Source: an uncultured Marinobacter sp.
Lineage (GTDB): Bacteria > Pseudomonadota > Gammaproteobacteria > Pseudomonadales > Oleiphilaceae
Direction: 5' to 3'
Length of the DNA: 64,000 nucleotides
Assembly (NCBI RefSeq): GCF_913055835.1
Contig: NZ_CAJXKQ010000013.1
Span: 39,512 to 103,511, forward strand
Shown here: positions 26,727 to 36,087 of the stretch, in pieces
Numbering within the stretch: the first letter of the stretch is position 1
How the letters are laid out: each line of letters begins with the position of its first letter
Position numbers and translations under genes: made by a program
The notes under the pieces: model-generated
Database searches by the model: none
What the model saw: the letters and a program-made list of their open reading frames with translations, nothing else
What the model was told of the DNA's origin: nothing

Positions 26727-28027
26727 GCAGCGTCAACAATTCCGGACGCAGTCTGAAGATTACCGGAGGCCGACTGTTCGATGGTCAGGGCGCAGAACAG
26801 GCGAATACCGCACTGCTGATTCGCGATGGCCGTATTGTTGCGGTGGGCGAAGCTGCGGCCCGCGAGACGGCCGACGAGACCGTCAATGCAGAAAACGGCG
26901 TGATCACACCCGGCTTTGTGGATCTGTGCTGCAACCTCCGTGAGCCGGGCAACGGCCAGAAAGGTAACATCGCTTCGGAGACCCTTGCGGCGGCCCACGG
27001 CGGATTTACCACCGTGTGCGCCTCGCCGGAGACGTCACCGGTAAACGATTCCAGTGCCGTCACCCACCTGATCCGTGATGGTGCTGCCAGCCGTTCACCG
27101 ATCCGGGTTTTGCCTATAGGCGCCATAACCCGGGGCCTTGAGGGCGATCTGCTCAGTGATATGTCAGGACTGGCCTCAGCGGGCTGTGTCGCAGTAGGGA
27201 ATGGTTCCAGGGGCGTGCGGAATGCCCGCATTCTGCGCCGGTGCATGGCCTATGCCCAGACCTTTGGCTTGACAGTAATGTTCAGCCCCGAGAACCAGGC
27301 CCTGGCCGCTGACGGCTATGCCCACGACGGCCTGGTAACCTCTCGTTTGGGCCTGCTCGGGATTCCGGAAGTGGCGGAAACCGCCGCGGTTATGGAAATG
27401 CTGTTGCTGGCCGAGGAAACCGGGGTTCGTCTGCACCTGAGCCAGTTGTCCTGCGGTCGCAGTGTTGAAATGCTGGCCGATGCCCGTAGCCGGGGTATTG
27501 CAGTAACCGCCGATGTGGCCATGCACCAGCTGGTGTTCACCGAGGAGGCCCTGGCCGGGTTCGACAGCCGCTTCCATGTTCGGCCGCCACTGCGCAGCGA
27601 GAGCGATCGCAAGGCCCTGATAGCCGGTGTCCGGGACGGGGTGATTGATGCCATCGTCAGCCAGCATCAGCCCCACGATACCGCCGCCAAACAGGCCCCC
27701 ATGGCGGCCACCGAGCCGGGTCTGTCCAGCATCGAAAGTGTACTGTCGCTGGGTCTGGAACTGGTGGAAATGAACGAACTGGCGCTGCCTGACCTGATCC
27801 GGGCACTGACTACCGGTCCGGCCTCCGTACTTGGCCGCACGGCCCGACTCGCGGAGGGTGAAACGGCCGATATCTGCCTGTTCGATCCCGATGCCTTCTG
27901 GACACCAGGCCCGAAAACACTGGTTTCGGCCTGTCGCCATGCGCCGGTGACCGATCGCAAACTTCCGGGTGTCGTCCGGCTGACCCTCAGTGAGGGGCGA
28001 CAGGCCTGGCCCCAGTTTGCTGGCTGA
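26723..28027 (+). CDS. pyrC': dihydroorotase-like subunit PyrC', predicted non-catalytic
   Basis: This is a 434-residue amidohydrolase-fold protein of the dihydroorotase family. Active members carry HxH in the sequence D-x-H-x-H-x-R-E-P-G. Here it reads [18 protein letters not shown], with both metal histidines replaced (C and N), so hydrolysis of dihydroorotate is not expected. This matches the inactive PyrC' of Pseudomonas putida, which is needed structurally for the PyrB dodecamer. Later family blocks ([23 protein letters not shown] and [19 protein letters not shown]) are intact, so the fold is preserved. A catalytic PyrC should be encoded elsewhere. ATGA overlap with pyrB supports coupled synthesis. 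Confidence 0.92.
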   Translation: MSSVNNSGRSLKITGGRLFDGQGAEQANTALLIRDGRIVAVGEAAARETADETVNAENGVITPGFVDLCCNLREPGNGQKGNIASETLAAAHGGFTTVCASPETSPVNDSSAVTHLIRDGAASRSPIRVLPIGAITRGLEGDLLSDMSGLASAGCVAVGNGSRGVRNARILRRCMAYAQTFGLTVMFSPENQALAADGYAHDGLVTSRLGLLGIPEVAETAAVMEMLLLAEETGVRLHLSQLSCGRSVEMLADARSRGIAVTADVAMHQLVFTEEALAGFDSRFHVRPPLRSESDRKALIAGVRDGVIDAIVSQHQPHDTAAKQAPMAATEPGLSSIESVLSLGLELVEMNELALPDLIRALTTGPASVLGRTARLAEGETADICLFDPDAFWTPGPKTLVSACRHAPVTDRKLPGVVRLTLSEGRQAWPQFAG

Positions 28028-28053
28028 TCCACTGATCCAGTCCGAAAGTGCGG

Positions 28054-28073
28054 CAGAGGTTGCGGAACCTCTG
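28054..28073 (+). terminator. hairpin after pyrC'
   Basis: CAGAGGTT and AACCTCTG form a perfect 8-base stem with a GCGG loop, 27 bases after the pyrC' stop. No T-run follows, so it is only a possible terminator or mRNA 3'-end stabiliser. Confidence 0.4.
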
Positions 28074-28240
28074 TCGACACCATCACAGAATCTCCCCCTT
28101 TTGCTGAAAAACCCTTGATGGCAGGCACCCGTGCCAACGTATTCTTGTAGCCGTCGCCCTATGGTCGACCAAGGAAAGCGTGGCCTGGCCGGTGCATTTG
28201 CAGACACCGGCGCCCGACAATAATAACCAGGAGTCATCCC

Positions 28241-29278
28241 GTGAAATCAGCAAACCTCCCCCAGCGGGTAGCCATGGCGGCTGCCCTCTGTGCCAGTCTG
28301 GTCTTTCCCTCAATGGGGCAGGCGCAGGCACAGAATGAGCCTCTGGAACGCAGTTTTTGCGTTTTTGACCCGGTTGGTGCCAATGGCCCCCTGTTTGCCA
28401 TCACCAAGACCTTCCAGCCGGTTGCCCTGAAAAACGGCATCAAGCTGGATCTTCGCGCCTACACCGATGAGAAGGTGGCCGCCGAGGACTTCAAGGCAGG
28501 ACAGTGCGACGCCGTTCTGCTCACCGGCACCCGTGCCCGGGAATTCAACAAGTTCACTGGCAGCCTTGAAGCCATGGGCGCTGTGCCCGGCGAAGAGGAA
28601 ATGCGCCTGCTGTACAACACGCTGAGCCAGCCCAAGGCCCGGCCGTTCCTGATTGACGGCCCCTACGAGGTGGCCGGTGTGTTTCCGGGGGGAGCCATCT
28701 ACCTGCACACCCGGGACCGCAGTATCGATTCGGTCGAGAAGTTGCAGGGCAAACGCATCGCTACCCTGGACTACGACCAGGCATCCGTGCGAATGGTTCG
28801 CCATGTGGGCGCCTCCGTGGTGGGCTCCAATTCCGCCAACTTTGCCGGCAAGTTCAATAACGGCAGCGTTGACCTCGCCTATGCACCCGCCGTCGCCTAC
28901 ACCCCTCTGGAATTGTACAAGGGCGTTCAGCCCAACGGAGCCGTGGTCAAATATGCCCTGGGGTATATGAACTTCCAGGTCATCATCCATCGGGATCGGT
29001 TCCCGGATTCTGCGGGCCAGATGGTCCGCGACCAGGCGATCAAGCGGATTGACGAGGCCTATGAAATTATCGCCCAGGCGGAGGCGGAGATTCCTTCAGA
29101 CGTCTGGATGGAATTGCCGCGGGAAGATACTGCCGAATACGACAAGATGCTGCGCAAGGTGCGGCTGTCGTTACTGGAGGACGGTGTTTACGATGAGCGG
29201 GCCATCAAGTTGATGAAAGCGATTCGCTGCCGGGTGGATGCCACCCGTTCCGAGTGCGCCTCTGTCGCCGGCACCTGA
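28241..29278 (+). CDS. periplasmic solute-binding protein, probable P subunit of a TRAP-type transporter
   Basis: The 345-residue exported protein has a Sec signal peptide ending near QAQA-QNEP (residues 1-31). The mature part resembles the putative solute-binding family that includes AdeT-like proteins: RSFCVFDPVGANGPLFAITKTFQP, GQCDAVLLTGTRAREFNKFTGS and LQGKRIATLDYDQASVRMV. The last block matches TRAP substrate-binding proteins, where a segment names a periplasmic ligand receptor. The start is GTG at 28241 behind CCAGGAG. Downstream, beyond a reversed HU gene, come a lipoprotein and a TRAP permease, so the three probably work together. The ligand is unknown. An efflux role claimed for AdeT relatives is less likely. 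Confidence 0.75.
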   Translation: MKSANLPQRVAMAAALCASLVFPSMGQAQAQNEPLERSFCVFDPVGANGPLFAITKTFQPVALKNGIKLDLRAYTDEKVAAEDFKAGQCDAVLLTGTRAREFNKFTGSLEAMGAVPGEEEMRLLYNTLSQPKARPFLIDGPYEVAGVFPGGAIYLHTRDRSIDSVEKLQGKRIATLDYDQASVRMVRHVGASVVGSNSANFAGKFNNGSVDLAYAPAVAYTPLELYKGVQPNGAVVKYALGYMNFQVIIHRDRFPDSAGQMVRDQAIKRIDEAYEIIAQAEAEIPSDVWMELPREDTAEYDKMLRKVRLSLLEDGVYDERAIKLMKAIRCRVDATRSECASVAGT

Positions 29279-29290
29279 AGGGAGTTGATG

Positions 29291-29310
29291 AGGCCCGCAG
29301 ATGCGGGCCT
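29291..29310. terminator. hairpin between the convergent SBP and HU genes
   Basis: AGGCCCGC and GCGGGCCT form a perfect 8-base stem around AGAT between two convergent stops. There is no strong T-run on either side. It is probably a shared bidirectional terminator. Confidence 0.5.
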
Positions 29311-29318
29311 GTGCCTGA

Positions 29319-29591
29319 CTAGCGGATTTCGTCTTTCAGGGCCTTCCCGGCCTTGAAGCCGACGGTTTTGCTGGCTGGAATGCGAATGGTCTCGCCGGTT
29401 TGCGGGTTGCGTCCGTCCCGCGCCTCGCGGCTGCGGATATTGAAGGTGCCAAAGCCGATCAGGGTGACATCTTCGCCCCGGGAGGCGGCGGCCGATACCT
29501 GGTCGGTAAACGCGGTAATCACTTCGCTGGCCTTGTCTCGGGTCAGGCCGGTGCGGTCGGCAATGGCCGCGGCGAGTTCAGGTTTACGCAT
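29319..29591 (-). CDS. hup: HU-family nucleoid DNA-binding protein
   Basis: This 90-residue histone-like protein bends DNA as a dimer. The arm motif GRNPQTGETIRIPASKTVGFKAGKALKD and the core DVTLIGFGTFNIRSREAR are diagnostic of HU, and length and composition fit HU-beta or HU-alpha better than IHF. A GGAG ribosome-binding site precedes the ATG. It is transcribed against, and lies between, genes of an apparently single transporter system, which suggests either an inserted gene or a separate divergent unit. Confidence 0.93.
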   Translation of the reverse strand: MRKPELAAAIADRTGLTRDKASEVITAFTDQVSAAASRGEDVTLIGFGTFNIRSREARDGRNPQTGETIRIPASKTVGFKAGKALKDEIR

Positions 29592-29885
29592 CGGATACTC
29601 CTTTTATTGTATTTCTGTTGTTTGGCTCTCTGTCCTGGCCGGAATCACAACGACTCACGGTTGCTCCAATCTATAGTGGCTCCCGACGCATTGTGCAAAC
29701 CCCCGTCAGCAATGGTGTGTTTCATTTAGCGTCATTTGCGGCATCGGTCGCATAAAAACCGCGATTCGTGGGCCATAATGCGTGTCTGGTTACAGTCTGT
29801 AACAAACCGGATCCTCCGTCAGAGTCTGGCCCGTGAGATTGCAGCAGGACTGCTTCAGAACAAAAACGCAAAAGGTGAAGAAGGT

Positions 29886-30950
29886 ATGACCCATTTCCGG
29901 AATCCCTCCCGCACGGCGCTTTTTACAGTGCGCGGTGCCCGTAATCTGGTGGCAGCTCTCTTGGCCAGTGTGGCCCTGAGTGGTTGTGGTGTGGTCAATC
30001 ACATGATTTACAAGACTACTGGCGATGTGATGCAGGGCTTCTCCCGGAATCACACGGTACCCTTTTTGATGGAGAGCAATGACCTGGCCATGGGGTGCGC
30101 CATGAGTGAGGCGACCGCGCCATTGCTGATGTCCTTCGGTCGAGTCACCAATGAGCCGGACCAGCTGGCGGTCATGCTCTACCTGTCTGCCGGCGGCTGT
30201 GCCGAGGAAGAGGCCAGGGAACACGAGTTGGCCGCACTTGCCGCCCTGCACGGCATGAACGGGAATGCCGCCGAAGATGCCATGATCCGCCAGAAACGGG
30301 CCCATACGGTTGCTGCCCGGCGTTATTACACCGCGTGGCAACACCACAATGCCCATTACGGCAACCCCGCCGACGGCGAGTGCCCCGATTTCGATGATGA
30401 CATGGATGAGTTTATCTACATGGCCGGCCTGCTGTCCGGTCTTCAGGCCCTGAACGCCCAGATTCAGTCCACCTCCTCCATTGGCGTGCCTGCCAACGTT
30501 GGTTCCATTGCCGCGCGGGCCACGAGCTGTCTTGATAATGAGAAATGGTGGGGCGCGCCCATGGCTCTGAGAGCAACGGTCTGGGCCATGATCCCGGGCG
30601 CTCAGCCAGCGGGAGAGGATGCCTTTGAGCGGCTCGCCATTGCTGGCGAACAGGGTGATGCCGCCGGTGTTCGTTTGCCCCACGTATTCCACGCCATCGC
30701 GGCTCTGAACAAGGGTGACGAAGCGATGGTACGGGACGTGATTCGGGAACACGCTGAATCTGTCGAGAATACGCCGGCCAATGAGGACTGGCGATTTGTA
30801 GACGCCATGGCAACCGATATGATCGTCGCGGTGTCTGATCGTCTGTGGGTCGAGAACACCGGGCATCGTACGCCCATGGGCCAGCTCGGCACCTTCTGGG
30901 ATGACCAGCGGGAAGAGGTCGAAACCATGGATCTGGACGATCTGCTGTAA
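29886..30950 (+). CDS. outer-membrane-type lipoprotein, probable TatT-like TRAP partner
   Basis: The track starts at a TTG at 29736. I use the ATG at 29886 (MTHFRNPSRT), preceded by GAAGAAGG, giving 354 residues. A lipoprotein signal follows: LVAALLASVALSGC, with the lipidated Cys at residue 34. The mature part is helical and Ala-rich (EEAREHELAALAALHGM and HVFHAIAALNKGDEAMVRDVI), suggesting TPR-like repeats. The start after the Cys (GVVNHMIYKTTGDVMQGFSR) recalls the TatT T-component lipoproteins of TPAT TRAP transporters described in Treponema. Position 26 bases before a TRAP permease gene supports this. No Asp at +2, so outer-membrane sorting is expected. Confidence 0.65.
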   Translation: MTHFRNPSRTALFTVRGARNLVAALLASVALSGCGVVNHMIYKTTGDVMQGFSRNHTVPFLMESNDLAMGCAMSEATAPLLMSFGRVTNEPDQLAVMLYLSAGGCAEEEAREHELAALAALHGMNGNAAEDAMIRQKRAHTVAARRYYTAWQHHNAHYGNPADGECPDFDDDMDEFIYMAGLLSGLQALNAQIQSTSSIGVPANVGSIAARATSCLDNEKWWGAPMALRATVWAMIPGAQPAGEDAFERLAIAGEQGDAAGVRLPHVFHAIAALNKGDEAMVRDVIREHAESVENTPANEDWRFVDAMATDMIVAVSDRLWVENTGHRTPMGQLGTFWDDQREEVETMDLDDLL

Positions 30951-30976
30951 CCACTCCCTACCCAGAGTAATCAGTT

Positions 30977-33040
30977 ATGTCGAAGGGCGGTTTTCATCGT
31001 AGCGGGCTGGAGTGGTTTTCATCACTGCCGGCGTGTCTGCTGTTGCTGGCGGTGGTCATCTTCTCCACAAGCAGCGACATTCACAACCAGATGTTGCGGG
31101 GCGGTGAACAGCTTTGGAGTGGCTACTACAAGTTGCGGATGGACCCGGTTCAGCCCACCTGCGACCCGAACCGTGACATCGAGGCGGCAGTTGCTGCGGA
31201 AATGGCGGCCGATGATGCGGCGGATGACCCCATGGCAGCGTTGCTGGGGGCCGAGGAAAAAGACCCGGCCGATGTTCGGCTTGCTATCGAGCGGGCCGTT
31301 GCTGACTGCCGCGAGGCCCACCGGAATTTCGAGAATCTCAGGGACCAGCTGACACCGGGTGTAAAAGCCTATCGGGCTGTTGAGCTATTCATTGCGGACC
31401 TGATTGCGTTTGGCCTGGAGTCCCAGCGTTTCATTCTGGTGATCCTGGTCATGTTGTGTGCGGTGACCGCGACGCTGACCCGCCATCACATCGCCATGCG
31501 CGCCATGGAGACCAGGCTGGATTATACGGTTTCCCACACCCTGCAAACCATCGCCAATGCCATGCTACTGGGCTCGAGCGCAATCTTTCGCCAGTCCAGC
31601 CTGGGTTCAGACACGGCGGTCTCGTCCGAAGAGCTGTTGCTGCACAATTTCTGGATCGTCGGTTTCGCCTGCCTGACCCTCGCCAGCCTTTACCGGCTGT
31701 TCCGGGGGCCGGATGACCTTCAGGAGGGTGGCAACCTGAACAAGGCCTTCCTGGCAGTTCCACTGTATACCGTGATGTGCCTGATATCCGGCACCTATTT
31801 CGCCCTGATCGGACACGCCTCCGGGATTGGTATCTATCTCGGCAAGATGATGGAGCTGTCCGACATGTTCCTGAATGTCGGTCTGTATGTGTGGGTGGGT
31901 ATGATGCTGAAGCAGACCCGCCTGGCCACCCTGGTGTTCAATGTATTCCGGCCCTGGCGAATGCCGCCGGAAATGCTGGCGGTTGTAGCGGTTCTGGTGG
32001 CGGCCGTGCCAACGGCCTACACCGGTGCCTCCGGCATCTTCGTGATCGCCGCCGGCGCGGTGATCTACAGTGAATTGCGTGCCGCAGGGGCCCGGCGCCA
32101 TCTGGCCCTTGCAGCCACCGCCATGTCCGGCTCGCTGGGCGTGGTGTTGCGGCCCTGCCTGCTGGTGGTTGTCATTGCTTATCTGAACCGGGAAGTCACT
32201 ACTGATGAACTGTTTGGCTGGGGCATCTGGGTATTCGTACTGACCGCCACCATGTTCGCGATAGTGGCACTGAGTGTGAATCGCCAGAGCCAGTTCAACC
32301 TGGCCCCTTCTGCCGAAGCCTTCCCGGCCATGACTCAGGCGCTCAAGCCATTGATTCCCTATGTTCTGGTAATCGCTGCCGTAGTGCTGTTCTATCGTCT
32401 GGCACTGGACGTGAGCATGGATGAGTTTTCGGCGCCGAGGCTTCTGCCGGTGATCATGCTGGCAATCCTCATCTATGAGCATGTCAGCCTGAAAAACCGG
32501 AGAGGAAAAGCCTCAGGGGAAATTAACCATCAGGGGCTGGAGCGAAGTCTCCGCGGCGCCACCAACGACACGACAGCGGAAATCGGCGCGCTGTTGCTGT
32601 TGCTGGGTCTGTCGGTCAGCATCGGTGGGGTGATCGAGCGGGCTCACCTGATGGAGGTCTTCCCGCAATCGTTCGAAAGTGCCTGGTCGGCCATGCTGCT
32701 GATGGTGGTGATCCTGGTGATCCTGGGCATGATCATGGACGCGTTCGGCGCCGTGATCCTGGTGACGGCCACCGTTGCCACGATCGCCTACTCCAGTGGT
32801 ATCCATCCGATTCATTTCTGGATGGTTACCCTGGTGGCCTTCGAACTCGGCTACCTGAGCCCGCCGGTGGCCCTGAACCATCTGTTGACCCGGCAGGTCG
32901 TGGGAGAGGCGGAAGTGCTGGCAGCCCAGCAGGAGGGTGGTACTTTTTACCAGCGCCATGAACGCATCATCATGCCATTGATTGCCATGGGAATTTCGCT
33001 GGTGCTGGTAGCCTTTGTGCCGCTTCTATTCTATGCCTGA
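30977..33040 (+). CDS. TRAP transporter permease, large, with fused QM-like architecture
   Basis: This 687-residue polytopic inner-membrane protein has an N-terminal membrane segment, a roughly 100-residue acidic extramembrane region (IEAAVAAEMAADDAADDP) and about fifteen further hydrophobic stretches. Signatures of the DctM-type TRAP permease are VPTAYTGASGIFVIAAGAVIYSELRAAG, LLGLSVSIGGVIERAHL, GMIMDAFGAVILVTATVATI and FELGYLSPPVALNHLL. The length suggests a small Q-type unit fused before the M domain. It presumably imports an organic solute using an ion gradient and the upstream receptor and lipoprotein. The substrate cannot be read from sequence. Confidence 0.88.
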   Translation: MSKGGFHRSGLEWFSSLPACLLLLAVVIFSTSSDIHNQMLRGGEQLWSGYYKLRMDPVQPTCDPNRDIEAAVAAEMAADDAADDPMAALLGAEEKDPADVRLAIERAVADCREAHRNFENLRDQLTPGVKAYRAVELFIADLIAFGLESQRFILVILVMLCAVTATLTRHHIAMRAMETRLDYTVSHTLQTIANAMLLGSSAIFRQSSLGSDTAVSSEELLLHNFWIVGFACLTLASLYRLFRGPDDLQEGGNLNKAFLAVPLYTVMCLISGTYFALIGHASGIGIYLGKMMELSDMFLNVGLYVWVGMMLKQTRLATLVFNVFRPWRMPPEMLAVVAVLVAAVPTAYTGASGIFVIAAGAVIYSELRAAGARRHLALAATAMSGSLGVVLRPCLLVVVIAYLNREVTTDELFGWGIWVFVLTATMFAIVALSVNRQSQFNLAPSAEAFPAMTQALKPLIPYVLVIAAVVLFYRLALDVSMDEFSAPRLLPVIMLAILIYEHVSLKNRRGKASGEINHQGLERSLRGATNDTTAEIGALLLLLGLSVSIGGVIERAHLMEVFPQSFESAWSAMLLMVVILVILGMIMDAFGAVILVTATVATIAYSSGIHPIHFWMVTLVAFELGYLSPPVALNHLLTRQVVGEAEVLAAQQEGGTFYQRHERIIMPLIAMGISLVLVAFVPLLFYA

Positions 33041-33061
33041 TCCCGGAATGCGGGGTGGCCG

Positions 33062-33340
33062 CTAGCGGTTGCCCCACATCTTCGACACCGCGGCATCCGA
33101 GCCCAGGGTTCCCACAACCACGCAAACCCCGCCAACACCCAGAAACACCAGCATTGGAATCAGGGCGCCGACTTTGCCGGTGTATACCAGTGCAGTAACG
33201 GATACCGTTGCCAACACCAGGAACAACACCCCTACGACGTTCAGAACGGTCCGGTGGGACGACTTGTAGTTGGGCCCGACTTTCCCGGACTCCAGGGGTT
33301 TGAGGAGGGGGGCGAAAAGCTGTCGCAGGCGTTGTTTCAT
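33062..33340 (-). CDS. small membrane protein of unknown function
   Basis: The 92-residue product has two hydrophobic segments (VLNVVGVLFLVLATVSVTALVY and ALIPMLVFLGVGGVCVVVGTL) with a short N-terminal basic part (MKQRLRQLFAPLLKPLESG). I do not recognise the family. The ORF track begins at 33373. I chose the ATG at 33340 because AAGGAAA lies upstream at normal spacing. It converges with the TRAP permease gene, 21 bases apart, and lies downstream of the pckA terminators. Confidence 0.6.
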   Translation of the reverse strand: MKQRLRQLFAPLLKPLESGKVGPNYKSSHRTVLNVVGVLFLVLATVSVTALVYTGKVGALIPMLVFLGVGGVCVVVGTLGSDAAVSKMWGNR

Positions 33341-33380
33341 GAAGCCATTTCCTTGATTGTGTCGCCCTATCATACAAAAA

Positions 33381-33406
33381 AAGCGCCGTGCTTTCGCAGG
33401 GCGCTT
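33381..33406 (-). terminator. rho-independent terminator downstream of pckA
   Basis: Read on the minus strand, AAGCGCC and GGCGCTT arms flank a 12-base loop and are followed by a run of T (A-run at 33375-33380 on the plus strand). It is the second of two tandem hairpins after pckA. Confidence 0.8.
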
Positions 33407-33412
33407 CCTTGA

Positions 33413-33449
33413 CAGGGGTCAGATGAAAGCGTTCATCTGACCCTGTTTT
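33413..33449. terminator. GATGAA-type terminator hairpin, copy 1
   Basis: CAGGGGTCAGATGAA pairs with TTCATCTGACCCTG around AGCG, with one bulged G. TTTT follows on the plus strand. It lies just after the pckA stop in the pckA direction. The core CAGATGAAAGCGTTCATCTG recurs with one change at 39970-39989 after the desaturase gene. Confidence 0.75.
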
Positions 33450-33456
33450 CAGCTTT

Positions 33457-34992
33457 TCAGCTCAGCTTGGGGCCGGCCTCGACGATAGAATCCGCCACGT
33501 CGAATTTCTTGAAGTTCTCGACGAACTGGGCGATCAGCTCCTGGGCCTTGCCGTCGTAGTAATCCGGGCTTACCCATGTGTTGCGCGGGTTCAGCAGCTC
33601 GGTGTCGACGCCCGGAACATGCTTGGGCACATCCAGGTTGAGGGTCGGAAGGTGTTCGGTTTCCACGTCGTCCAGGTCGCCGTTCTGGATGGCGGCGATG
33701 ATGGCACGGGTGGTGGGGATGCTGAAGCGCTGGCCTTCACCGTAGGGGCCGCCGGTCCAGCCGGTGTTCACCAGGAAGACCTTGCTGCCAAACTCGTCCA
33801 TCCGCTTCATCAGCAACTCGGCGTATACGCCGGCCGGACGCGGGAAGAAAGGCGCGCCGAAGCAGGTGGAGAAGGTTGACTTCAGTTTCGAGGAAGAACC
33901 CATCTCGGTGGAGCCAACCAGCGCGGTGTAGCCACTAAGGAAGTGGTAAGCGGCGCCTTCGCGGCTCAGGATGGACACGGGCGGCAGAACGCCGGTCATG
34001 TCACAGGTCAGGAACACGATGTGGGACGGTTCTCCGGCACGGTTCTCGATCACGCGTTTTTCAACGTGGTCCAGCGGGTAGGCGCAACGGGAGTTCTCGG
34101 TCAGCGACACATCGGTGTAATCCGGCTCGCGGGTTTCCGGATCGATTACCACGTTCTCGACGATAGCGCCAAAGCGGATGGCATCCCAGATGATCGGCTC
34201 GTTCTTGCGGGACAGGTCGATGCACTTGGCGTAGCAACCGCCCTCGATGTTGAATACCGTGCCCGGGCCCCAGCCGTGTTCGTCATCGCCGATCAGATAG
34301 CGGTGCGGGTCTGCCGACAGGGTGGTCTTGCCGGTGCCGGAAAGACCGAAGAACAGGCAGGTTTCGCCGTCTTCACCGACGTTGGCGGAGCAGTGCATGG
34401 GCAGCACGTCTTTCTCGGGCAACAGGAAGTTTTGTACCGAGAACATGGCCTTTTTCATTTCGCCGGCGTAGTGCATGCCTGCCAGCAAAACCTTGCGCTT
34501 GGCAAAGTTGATCATTACGCAGCCGTTGCTGTTGGTGCCATCGCGCTCGGGCACGCACTCGAAGTTGGCGGCGTTGAGGATCTGCCATTCCTGCTTGTCG
34601 GCCGGGTTGTAGCTGTCCGGGCGGATAAACAGATTGCGACCGAACAGGTTCTGCCACGCGGTCTCGGTGGTCATCTTGACCGGCAGGTAATGTTCCGGGT
34701 CGGAACCGACATGAACGTGAGACACGAACTGGTCTTTTTCGGCGATGTAGGCTTCAACACGATCCCAGAGGGCGTCGAATTTTTCGGCGTCGAAAGGGCG
34801 GTTGATCGGACCCCAGTGGATATCGTCCGAGGTGCTGGGCTCCTCGACAATATAACGGTCCATAGGAGACCGGCCTGTGCGGTCACCGGTTTTTACGACC
34901 AGGGAACCGTTGGATGCCAGCTGGCCTTCGTCACGTGCCAGTGCCACCTCAACCAGTCGTGCTGTACTCAGATCATTATAAGTGTTGCTCAC
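33457..34992 (-). CDS. pckA: ATP-dependent phosphoenolpyruvate carboxykinase PckA
   Basis: This 511-residue gluconeogenic enzyme converts oxaloacetate and ATP to phosphoenolpyruvate, CO2 and ADP in the cytosol. It has [47 protein letters not shown] (kinase-1a P-loop, GLSGTGKTT), DDEHGW (metal site), and [15 protein letters not shown] (adenine site). The start is GTG at 34992, with GAGG before it. It is read last in the yrfG-hslR-hslO-pckA cluster, the order seen in E. coli. A 172-base gap separates it from hslO, so it probably has its own promoter. Confidence 0.97.
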   Translation of the reverse strand: MSNTYNDLSTARLVEVALARDEGQLASNGSLVVKTGDRTGRSPMDRYIVEEPSTSDDIHWGPINRPFDAEKFDALWDRVEAYIAEKDQFVSHVHVGSDPEHYLPVKMTTETAWQNLFGRNLFIRPDSYNPADKQEWQILNAANFECVPERDGTNSNGCVMINFAKRKVLLAGMHYAGEMKKAMFSVQNFLLPEKDVLPMHCSANVGEDGETCLFFGLSGTGKTTLSADPHRYLIGDDEHGWGPGTVFNIEGGCYAKCIDLSRKNEPIIWDAIRFGAIVENVVIDPETREPDYTDVSLTENSRCAYPLDHVEKRVIENRAGEPSHIVFLTCDMTGVLPPVSILSREGAAYHFLSGYTALVGSTEMGSSSKLKSTFSTCFGAPFFPRPAGVYAELLMKRMDEFGSKVFLVNTGWTGGPYGEGQRFSIPTTRAIIAAIQNGDLDDVETEHLPTLNLDVPKHVPGVDTELLNPRNTWVSPDYYDGKAQELIAQFVENFKKFDVADSIVEAGPKLS

Positions 34993-35164
34993 TTCGACCT
35001 CGCCCTCGGGATGTCTTAGTGATTGCTCAGGCCGCCCCCCAAAATTGACGGAAATCTGAGCAATCGGGTCAATTCAGGCGCGCTATTATGCCAGAGACGC
35101 CGGTAAAAAACGACTGCGCGGGAAGCCTTGCTATCAGCGGTTTCCCGGCCAATCGAACGAGCTT

Positions 35165-36019
35165 CTAGTGTAGCGTATGACCGGTGAAAAGATGATCAAT
35201 ATCATTTCTATCGAAGCGATAGTGAGCGTGACAGAACTGGCAGTCCATCTCGATGGAGCCCTGTTCCTCCAGAATGCTGTAGCACTCCTCGCGGCCAATG
35301 GCTTCCAGGGCACCGAGCGTGCGCTCCCGGGAACAGCTGCACCGGAAGGCGACCGGTTCGGCATCAAACAGCCGGACGGTTTCCTCGTGGAACAGGCGGT
35401 GAAGCAGGGTTTCACTGTCCAGCTGAAGCAACTCGAAAGCTTCGACGGTCCGCGCCAGATGGTTTACCCGATCCCAGAGGTCTTGATCCTCTTCCGTGGC
35501 ACCCGGGAGGCGCTGGAGCATCAGTCCGGCAGCACCGTTTTCGTCGGCAAACAGGAACAGGCTGGTGGGAATCTGTTCTGAACGGTCAAAGTATTCCTCA
35601 AGGCAGCCGCCAAGGGTCTCCTGATCCCTGGGCACCACACCCTGGTAGCGGTTGCCGCGGTTTGGCGTAATGGTGATGGCCATACGGCCTTCACCGAGCA
35701 GGTCATGGAAGCTGTCTTCGCTGACCGCATGCTCGTCAAAGCGGGCCAGCCCACGGATATGCCGGTCGTGGCTGCATTCGGCCATCAACGTGCGCAATGG
35801 CCCCTCTCCCTGGGCCTGAACCGACAGGGTGCCCTCGAACTTCAGGGTGCTGCTCATCAGGATGCTTGCCACCAGGGCTTCCCCGAGGAGTTCGCGGACG
35901 GTGTCCGGATATGGCGCCTGGCTGCCAATTTCCTGATAGCTGTCTGCCAGCTGCACCCAGGCTCCCCGCACCTGGCTGTGTTCAAAAATAAAGCGCTGGA
36001 ACTGGTCGCGGGATGCCAT
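35165..36019 (-). CDS. hslO: redox-activated chaperone Hsp33 (HslO)
   Basis: This 284-residue cytosolic holdase is switched on by oxidation. The C-terminal zinc switch is intact: CxC at about residues 227/229 (FRCSCSRERTLG) and CxxC at about 260/263 (DCQFCHAHY). Earlier blocks, LLGEALVASILMSSTLKFEGTLSVQAQGEGP and FDRSEQIPTSLFLF, are typical of the family. AGGAGA precedes the ATG. It follows hslR in the same orientation, 68 bases away, and precedes pckA. Confidence 0.97.
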   Translation of the reverse strand: MASRDQFQRFIFEHSQVRGAWVQLADSYQEIGSQAPYPDTVRELLGEALVASILMSSTLKFEGTLSVQAQGEGPLRTLMAECSHDRHIRGLARFDEHAVSEDSFHDLLGEGRMAITITPNRGNRYQGVVPRDQETLGGCLEEYFDRSEQIPTSLFLFADENGAAGLMLQRLPGATEEDQDLWDRVNHLARTVEAFELLQLDSETLLHRLFHEETVRLFDAEPVAFRCSCSRERTLGALEAIGREECYSILEEQGSIEMDCQFCHAHYRFDRNDIDHLFTGHTLH

Positions 36020-36087
36020 GTTGTGTCTCCTGAATGCTAAATGCCGGTCGTTGCACGTTGACTGAAGGCGGGGATGTATAAATGGGT

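Noticed and set aside
29736-29885. TTG-initiated 50-residue extension of the lipoprotein gene
   Set aside because: It would bury the signal peptide. The ATG at 29886 has a ribosome-binding site.
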